64,000 nt of DNA from Adiantum capillus-veneris (lineage: Eukaryota; Streptophyta; Polypodiopsida; Polypodiales; Pteridaceae), in NCBI GenBank assembly GCA_014529385.2, contig CM043964.1, positions 136,479,920-136,543,919 of the forward strand, written 5' to 3'. Below the pieces are notes generated by a model. The model worked only from the letters and a program-made list of their open reading frames with translations. It did no database searches and was not told the origin of the DNA. Numbering within the stretch: position 1 is the first letter of the stretch; each line of letters starts with the position of its first letter. Positions 55,737 to 64,000 of this stretch are shown here, piece by piece. The position numbers were made by a program, and so were the translations under genes.

Positions 55737-57399
55737 TGTCATAAAATCTAATATCTAAATATCTAACCAACCCAAATGATTTTCTTATAATATCTAACCA
55801 ACTCAAATGATTTTCTCATAATATCTAACCAACCCAAATGATTTTCTCATATTAAACTGATCATTTAATGTGGGAGAATAGACGCGAACAAGGGTTAGAA
55901 TATAGAGATGTGCTTATGGATCTAACCAACCCAAATGATTTTCTCATATTAAACTGATCATTTAATGTGGGAGAATAGACGCGATCAAGGGTTAGAATAT
56001 AGAGATGTGCTTATGGATCTATCTCAACAGGGGGCCAAGGTTGAAGGGGTCCAAATGAGAGATGATCTGTCAAAGAGCAAGGCTAGCTAATGGAGCTTAA
56101 AGACCTTAGGGTTAACTTCATTAAAGACCTCATGTTAAAAGTCCTTTCACCTTAGGCAAGCTAGGGTTGTTCTTGAGGTGGGAACGTGGCCCAAGCTTGA
56201 GGTGCTTGTCGTGCTTGCTGACTAAGATGCTTGTCCTGCTTAATGACTAAGGTGCTAAGGTGCTCATGACTAAGGTGCTTGAGGGGTTAAGGTGTTCAAA
56301 AGTCAAAGCACATACCTACTCATAAGGTGGTGAGCCCTCTTTGTAGGAGATAGAGAGAGAACACACACACCCTCACACAAGGCAAGCTTGGTACAAAGAA
56401 ATCAAATAGGACACTTGTCAAGCTCCTCTTCATGTTGCCCTCATAGTGTGCCTAAAGCCTATTGGTTGGCCTCCCAAGGGTTCCAATGATAATTTAGTTA
56501 ATTTAATTAGTTGTTTATGCATTTTCAAGTCCTCTCTCTCAAAGGGGAAATGGGGACACTTGTCCCAAGGCTACCTTGTTGCTTGATATGCACTAAGCAT
56601 GTGCTTGGCCAAGCTTGAGGAGGTCCAATCAAGTGCAAGTTAGTGCTAGAAGAGGGGTCGAACAAAGCAAAGAGGGGGCTAGCTTGGGGTGTATACTCTC
56701 CCCCCCCCCCCCCCCAACTCTCTCTCTCTCTCTCTCTCTCTCATTGCGTGAGTTGCAAAGTGCAAGAGCCCCATATCCTTCTCCAAGCTTGTAGAGTAGT
56801 TGAGAATCTACACCAACACTCTTGGCTATGGAATGCAAATCCAACCAAGAGCCATGCTCCAATGCTTAAGCTTGACATCTTCTCCATCTTCATCACTATG
56901 CTATTATGTATGCTAAGCAACTGAGAGTGATGAAAAGTGAGGAGCTCTTTCTCCTATGAATTTTTCTTCTTCCTCTTCCCTATCCTCATTCCCTGCTAGC
57001 TCTCTCCACCTTTGAAGGTGTTTGAGGCCGGGGATGGTTAATGCTTTCTACAAAGTGTATGTTATGCTTGTGATGCATGAAGCTTTCCATCACCTAGGTC
57101 ACAAGGAACACAAAGATTGTATTGTACCAAGTCTCTCTTGACGGGAGAATCTATAATACAAAAGCCTATTGGAGGGGGGACTGGCTCCACATAAATTCGG
57201 TCCTCAACTGTTGTCAAGTTCTCTAAACTCTCTCTCTCTTGCAAAAATATTGTTCATGCCAAGTTAATTAAGTACTATGGTTATGTTGCTACCGCTAATT
57301 AAGTTCATCCTCTATGTTCTCAAAGTAGTCTCACAAAAATGCTCACTCTAATTCTCTTAATTCGGCTATTCTCAAAGTTCAAAGGCCATTTTCATTACA
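55737..57399 (+). repeat. Chromovirus 3' LTR (plus copy)
   Basis: Starts TGTCATAAAATC right after the purine tract and ends TTCATTACA. The first 280 bp are locally amplified: the phrase TCTAACCAACCCAAATGATT occurs about four times, and a 96-bp segment is tandemly duplicated (55,825-55,920 and 55,921-56,016). A C-run plus (CT)n sits at 56,700-56,742, where the 5' LTR has (AC)n and its insert. Confidence 0.93.
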
Positions 57400-57404
57400 T
57401 AATC

Positions 57405-60400
57405 TATGCTGGAAAAACAGAAAGCTTAGGTGAAAATCATAGGAAAATAAGAAGAAATCCTAACAAAAACCATCAGAGAAAAAGCATAAAACAAGGGAGA
57501 GTTGAAAATTGTAGAGGACGATGTCGCACATTCACCTAAACTGATAGTTCCTGATAGTGAGGAGGGATGGGACAAAATGCCCATAGTTAAAGAAGATTGG
57601 CCAAACCACCTATGAGAACGAGTTAGGGAAGCAAAAGATGGGACTCTGACTTTGAAATTGGCTCTAATTGATGAAGTATGGCTAGATAGACCACCAATGG
57701 AACTAGATGAACAGTCTTTGTATGGAGATTAAAGATCAGAGCAGTCGGGCTTAACAAAGGCTGGAACATTTCGAACACTACCTTCATACTTAGGAGAAAA
57801 CGAAGAAAAATCAGTGGTCTATAAAACGACAAAACTAAATAGACCCAAGCAAACTCTGGATGTGGCAAATTTTATTATGTCAACTCAAATCCAATGCATA
57901 GTCACGTTGGGTGAGCTATTAAAGATACGACCACACCTATGGGGATGGGCCTAAAAGGAGTATCTAGAACAAACCTGGAAAAATTGCAAAATGAGGAGAT
58001 ACGAACTAAACTTGTCAACTCTGTACCCATGAACAAAGTAGGAGACTACTGTGAGGGGAACGAGGGAAACACTACCCTTCCATTACAAACAATGATGTAA
58101 CCACCATGGCTATTTGGAACAATAGGGCATGCATAGCCATAACATTGAAAGTTGTCTGAGAATCCTAGCAATTAGGCAAACAAGGAAGAAACTACGACTG
58201 ACATATGGATACATTGAAAAACTGATGGGTTTACAAAAAAACGTGATAGTCAACTCCTGTGGAATTGACTACCGGCACACTTTTGCCATTGTAGATTTTG
58301 GAAAGAAACTCAACATGAAATCATCTTGGGAAGATCATTCATGAGACAAATACAATTGATCCAAGATTGGGAAAATGATTATCTTTACGTGAAACAAGTG
58401 GGAGCAGTTACTCAAGTAAATATGAAGGACCATTCTTACAAGGATGTCCTGAGGACCCCTATACAAGAATTGAACTCTGAAGCCTCAATAAAGACTAAAT
58501 TGCCATCGTGGATACATAAGGACACTCCAATCTGGATATGTGGGGCTTCTAAATTGGGCAATTTACGAAAGGAAGACTACATTTTAGACAGAGAAGTGAA
58601 TGATGTAGAATTCATATCTAAACCATTCGTTGAAATTTGTTTGAACCCTTTAAGTGGATTCAGATTCTAGCCACTATGGATGTGTGTATTGACGAATCTA
58701 CACCTACACACTTTTGTGATGAGGAAGGCTATGAAATAGTCTTGATCCAAATGGTGTTTATTGAAATGATCTAGGAGCAACAAGTCTTCTCTGATCACTA
58801 CTATGATTCCACAGATAAGTTGGAAGAAGAAACAATTACAACAGAGGAATTAGACTCTAAAAAAGAGTACATGAGTGTAAAATTTTTATCAAGAGGAGGA
58901 GAATAAAAGTTTTTTGAATTTCCAAACCAGCATCAAAGACGCTAACAAAGGTATCGCAAGAAACATGATAATAACATGAAAATGAAAACAACAAAACCCA
59001 CGACGGAAAACAAAACACAATTGAAAGTAGATGCAACAGGATGCATAAAAGACAAGATAACAGGAAGATATCTAGATACAAAAAACTCAAATCAGCATAG
59101 CAAAACAAAACAAAAGTCATGCAAGCATGATAGGTCTAAAGGAAAATAACCTCTGATGACAAAAACTGAACGCAAAGCAAAATACAAGGAGCTAGAACGG
59201 ACCTCGAAAGAAGTCTGGACCACGAAGATGGAGTCTAACAATGACAAGCCATGGGCAATTAGTGTTCCAACTCATTGTAAAAAATATACTTTGCAAGACC
59301 GACAAATCATTATTGAGCAACCCTTGCAACAACCAAAAGACCAGGGAAATTCTATGAAGGGCCAAAAAAATGCCAAATGAATTGAACTTGCAAAGCCTGG
59401 AGAAGAGTCAAGACCCGAGCTATGAATCTGTCACAAGAAGAGGAAGAGATTCTCATTTGGACATTAAAAGAGTATAGGGATGTCTTTGCTTGGTCCTATA
59501 AAGACCTCAAGGGGGTAGATCCTACAATATGTTAGCACACTATCCCTATGAGAGATTATCCCTATGAGAGATTATGCTAAGCCCAACAAATAAAGAGCAT
59601 ACACCTATAATGAGACATCCGCCAAAAGGATCAAGGAAGAAATCAAGAAGCTCAAGGAGGCTGAGTTCGTCTATGAAATAGAACACACTGATTGGGTATC
59701 ACCTATTATTGTAGTGCTTTAAACAATGGCAAAGTGAGTGTGTGTGTAAATTTCAAGAAGGTGAACACCACCACTATACGACATAACTATCCTCTTCCTA
59801 TCACAAACCATGTGCTAGAACAAGTAGTTGGCAAGGAGGCTTGTAGATTTTTGATAGATTCTCTGGCTACAACCAACTGATCATAAATCCTAAAGATCAA
59901 CATAAAACTGCTTTCACCACGGAATGGGAGATTTTTTCTTATCGGGTCATGTCTTTTGGTTTGACCAATGCACTAGCAACATTCCAAAGGCTAATGATCC
60001 ATGATTTTAAGGAATATATGTGGAATTTCCTATAAGTATGCATGGATGATCTTTGTGTGCACTCCACAGAAAGAGAGAGTCATATCGAACATTTACGGTG
60101 TGTCTTTGAGAAATGCCATCTATATAAGATTTGCTTAAATAAAGAAAAATGCGTATTTATGATTAGACAGGGAATTTTTTTTGGACTTATTGTATCAAAA
60201 AATGGTATAGCCACAGACATGGAGAAGGTAGTAGTAATTGCTGAAATGGCTAGACCGACATATAATCAAGGAAGTTCAGGCATTTATGGGCCATTGTGGC
60301 TATTACCATAGATTTATCTACATGTATGCAATCATTGCAAAACCCATTTATAGCCTTATCACTCAATTCAAATGGACAAATGAATACGAGGAATCATTCT

Positions 60401-61757
60401 AGAAGCTTAAACAATCTTTGACCAACAACACCAATATTGAAAGCTCTAGATTGGAACAAAGTGTTCCATATACATGCGGATGCTTCAAATTTTAATATTG
60501 GTTGTGGCTTAGCTCAGCCACGAGGGCACTATGGATTTTCCTATCTCATATGCCAACACATAGCTAAACCTAGCAGAAAAGAACTACACAACCAGTGAAA
60601 GAGAAGGTCTTTTAAAGGTGTATGTAGTCAAGAAATTCAGGTACTACTTGTTAGGTAACAAGTTTGTCTTTTTTGTATACCATCCATGCAATACAAGAAT
60701 GATTGTGAGATGGTTCACCATCCTACTCAAAATGGTAGTAAAAAAGAGTACCACGCACCAAAGAGTGGATCATGTGTCAAGGCTTACCTCAGGGGAAGCA
60801 CTCAAAGGGGTAGACGATGATTTACCAAATGCATATCTGTTCTTTGTGGAAATGATTCCAAGATGGTCAGAAGATCTTGTATCCTTAATGACCATAGTGC
60901 AAGTAGATTCCCAAATAGCACTTTCTGTTACACCATGATTGATAGAGAAATCCACCCTATATCAACTACTCACTGGAAGATTGTATTGAAAAAATAAGGA
61001 TGAGATCCTGCTTTTGTGCATTAACCCCAAATAAGAAACCTACTTAAGTCAAGCTACATTTTGCACAAGACCAAACCATACGACAGTTGACTTGGTTGAG
61101 AGTTTATTGGCCTACAATGAAGAAAGACGTTCATGATTACGTGAACAATTTCTCTCAAAGTAACAAAAGAGCTACCATGCCCCATGCTATGTTATTTCAA
61201 ATTTCAGTGACACCACAATGAATAGATATCTGGTGGAATATTTGACTAAAAGAATATTCCCAAAAGGTATGAGTAAGTGACAACAAAGGGCAATGAAGAT
61301 TGAAGTAGCCAACTATGCAATGTTTGGGAATCAGCTCTATCAAGGAGGAAATGAACAATAGCTTAGACTGTGTGCCAATGAAGAAGAGTATCTTCCTATC
61401 TTGGAGCAAGCGCATGCGGGTCTTGCGGAAGGTCATTTCTCTGCACACAAGTTGGAATGGAAAGGACATGAGTTGTCAGAACAACTTGATGGCTTAGAAC
61501 AACTAGATGAACAACGACTAGCGACCATTGCCCATATCTATGCATAGAAACAAAAAAAAAAACATTTTTTGACTCACATTTGCTGACAAAAATTTTCAAA
61601 ACAGAGGATTGGATTTTAGTTTACTCTTTGAAACAACATATAGCCAAATTCAAGAAACAAAGACACGATCCTTTTGTCATTGAAGATGTTTGACTGAGTG
61701 GTGCATTCAGACTAGCTACCTTAGATGGAGACATCGTGGAAAATTGGATTAGTGGAG

Positions 61758-61765
<8 letters not shown>
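57405..61765 (+). pseudogene. Outer Ty3/gypsy pol pseudogene
   Basis: Resumes the outer element. The linker includes DVANFIMSTQIQCIVTLGEL at about 57,860-57,920. The protease end has a EIILGRSFMRQIQ-like block at 58,317-58,355. Reverse transcriptase covers about 59,440-60,310, with VSPIIVV, FGLTNALATFQRLM and a catalytic box VCMDDLCVHS (CMDD instead of YMDD) at about 60,036-60,065. RNase H covers about 60,330-60,700. Zinc-binding integrase motifs lie near 61,060-61,150 and 61,380-61,445. The C-terminal domain (VYSLKQHIAKFKK, FRLATLDGDIVENWISG) is at 61,620-61,757. Most of the integrase catalytic core is absent. Stops occur throughout. Confidence 0.78.
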
Positions 61766-61944
<179 letters not shown>

Positions 61945-61950
61945 AAAAAG

Positions 61951-62065
61951 AAAAAAGCTCGCTCCACAAGCTCTTGGAGCGAGCTTTTTTTCTCTTTTTC
62001 CATTATATATAAAAATCTAAGAAAAAAAGGAAAAAAAGCTTGCTCCACAGCTCGCTTCATTCCAA
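61951..62065. repeat. GCTCGCTCC/GGAGCGAGC hairpins
   Basis: A perfect hairpin at 61,951-61,990 has arms AAAAAAGCTCGCTCCA and TGGAGCGAGCTTTTTT with an 8-base loop. A second, weaker half (AAGCTTGCTCCACAGCTCGC) follows at 62,037-62,056. It is related, in opposite orientation, to the units at 39,549-39,676. Confidence 0.8.
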
Positions 62066-62069
62066 TCTC

Positions 62070-64000
62070 CCATAAAGCACAACTGGTATATTGGCAAAAT
62101 GAGTAGTTTAAGGAGTGTCTATGCATCTTACACATTCAAGAAATAGAATGAGATACAATCAATGCATTGGTTTTCTAGCTAGGTTACAATATTCGTCCAC
62201 ATCACGTACAACATTTGAAATGCAAGGAATGTCCACAAATGTTATCACTTCCATGTTTCTGCTGGTAAAACACATGATACCCTTTTTGTTTAGCATGCTT
62301 CATGCTCCATCATGGGTGGTTAAACGAGATCGACATATCGAGGAGCATTGGTTGTGGTCAGACAATGCTGCCTCTCTATTCAATTGCCGACATTATCCTC
62401 TAAGCTTTGAAGGCCATTATCTCCCTATTCATCATTACCATTTTCCCATCCTTGTCTCTTTCCCACCTTCATATCAATCATGAGTACTATCACTACCACC
62501 CTTCTCTACATCATTATCTGCTTGGTCATCAAGATTGTCCTCATCATCATCTTCTTTCCAACCTGTTTATTTTTTTGCATTCTCCTTGTCTTCATGGAGC
62601 ATCATACCCCACAACTACCAATGCCTTGATCTTTATTAATAGTCCACTTGCATTGAGCACATTAACATCGCTTTTTTCATAATTTGCTACCTGTTGTACA
62701 CTTGCCAACCCTGAACTCCTCACAAAATACCAGCTATCAGAAGCCACAAATGGCTCATTCTCAATATCAAGACCACCCTGCTGATATTGGGCCAGGTCAA
62801 TGCCAACCTCTGCATCCACCACATCATCAAATTTTATGTTAAGGTCACAATAAGGCTATTCACAAGCAATACCAGCACTAATATCTTCCATTCTATCTCC
62901 AATTGTGCACTTTCCTACCGTTTCAATTACTCAATCCACATCAGGATTCATAATGGGAGCTTCTAAACATGTGGTAGCGACTGAGAAAGAATGTGGGAGA
63001 GGTGATGAGTTTTTTGACTTGGTGGCTACTACATGCCAATTTTTGGATAGCAAGGAAGTGACCAAACATAGTCTTGTTCCATTGGACACCCTAGTGATAT
63101 TGAAGAAAGCAAAAAAGAGAAAGCTGAATGGTATGCTTCTAGCTTTGTATCTCAATGTTAAGAGTATATGTTTGACAAGTATTGAGCCTCTTTCAATTTC
63201 CTTCTCAATGTAGTACAACCAAATGTGAAGTGTCCTTCAGCTTCAAGCAGTGAAGCTAGTGAAGACGCTTCAACCAACTTCAAGCATTGAAGTCGGTGAA
63301 TATGCTTTAGACCCACTTAAGGAGTAGGAGGACAATGAGGCACCTGCCAATGTTGTCGAAGAAGCGAGAAGAAAAGGTTTTTCCACAACCAGAGTTAGTA
63401 GAAGACTCCAACCCTAAAAAAGACTATGTGTTTTGTCCATGGCTAGATGTACCCTTTCCTAGCTTTGTATCAAATCATTAATGTATGTGGCTCTATAACA
63501 AATCTAGTTCCAATTTTTGAAATGACAAATTTGAAATTGATGATTGCCTTTTTGCTTACCTCTCTATCATTATTTTTTATCTTATGAATTTTGTTTGTAT
63601 TGTTAACATCCTCTTGCAATTGGCCATTAATACTCACCAGGTCATTGAAATTTATATCTTCCTTCTCAATACTTCCCTCAACTTCCATAGTGCTATCACC
63701 TTCAACATTATATGCATCATGGATAGGTCCATTACTACATGTTAATTGGTTAGTGTCATCTATTTGATCACTTTCTTTGGCATCATTAGGGTATGCAATT
63801 ATATAGCATCATTAGAAAAACTTCCATAGCCTTTCCTATTAAGTTGACATTGGGAGTGATCCAACAAAAACATGCATATTAAGTAGCAACCAATCTCACT
63901 AGGGTAGTTATCAGCCTTCCCTTGGCCTTGCAATAGTGCTTGTATTGATAGCACCAACCTTCCAAAATATCTATGGTAGTTACCAAGCTAGCACTAGTAG
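62070..64000. other. Region without recognised gene
   Basis: Open frames of 70-120 codons lie on both strands (for example 62,115-62,483 +, 62,592-62,822 -, 62,905-63,213 +, 63,470-63,688 -). None shows a recognisable domain. A 3' LTR for the outer Ty3/gypsy element was looked for here and not found. Confidence 0.4.

Noticed and set aside
62592-63688. Frames at 62,592-62,822 (-), 62,905-63,213 (+) and 63,470-63,688 (-)
   Set aside because: Short, no motifs and no supporting splice structure; left unassigned.

Overview
The window reads as nuclear DNA of a land plant with a large, repeat-rich genome. The evidence is one intact multi-exon gene with plant-style introns, nested Ty3/gypsy LTR retrotransposons using plant primer-binding sites, a CACTA-type terminus, and very many long (TC)n, (AC)n and (GA)n tracts. 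A fern or gymnosperm would fit the repeat style, but the sequence alone does not settle the lineage.

Region by region. 1-8.4 kb: no convincing gene; a Ty1/copia-like LTR remnant, short tandem duplications and alternating purine-pyrimidine stretches. 8.4-12.9 kb (minus): a complete importin-alpha gene with ten coding exons (527 codons, every junction GT/AG and in frame), plus a leader intron carrying a 70-bp (CT)n tract and a G-box upstream. 13-15 kb: microsatellites and an unidentified decayed coding remnant. 15-23 kb (minus): a dead Ty3/gypsy chromovirus with one full and one truncated LTR. 23-26.3 kb: a second gag remnant, a CACTA-like end with subterminal repeats, dense microsatellites and a coiled-coil pseudogene resembling LINE ORF1 proteins. 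26.3-38 kb: two direct copies of a mostly non-coding unit with a period near 5.3 kb; minus-strand primer-binding-site-like motifs suggest a tandem array of a large non-autonomous retroelement. 39.5-62 kb: a three-layer nest. An old Tat/Athila-type Ty3/gypsy element is split by a chromovirus at 45,294-57,399, and that element's 5' LTR is itself split by a 3.5-kb non-coding insert lying between (AC)n tracts. 62-64 kb: nothing recognised.

Only the importin-alpha gene looks functional. All transposon coding regions carry stops, frameshifts or deletions. The most unusual signals are four copies of a palindromic, GC-core hairpin motif in the leader of the old Ty3/gypsy element, a hairpin whose 3-base loop is inverted between the two 5.3-kb repeats, and a dispersed family of retroposon-like 3' tails that repeatedly run into composite microsatellites.
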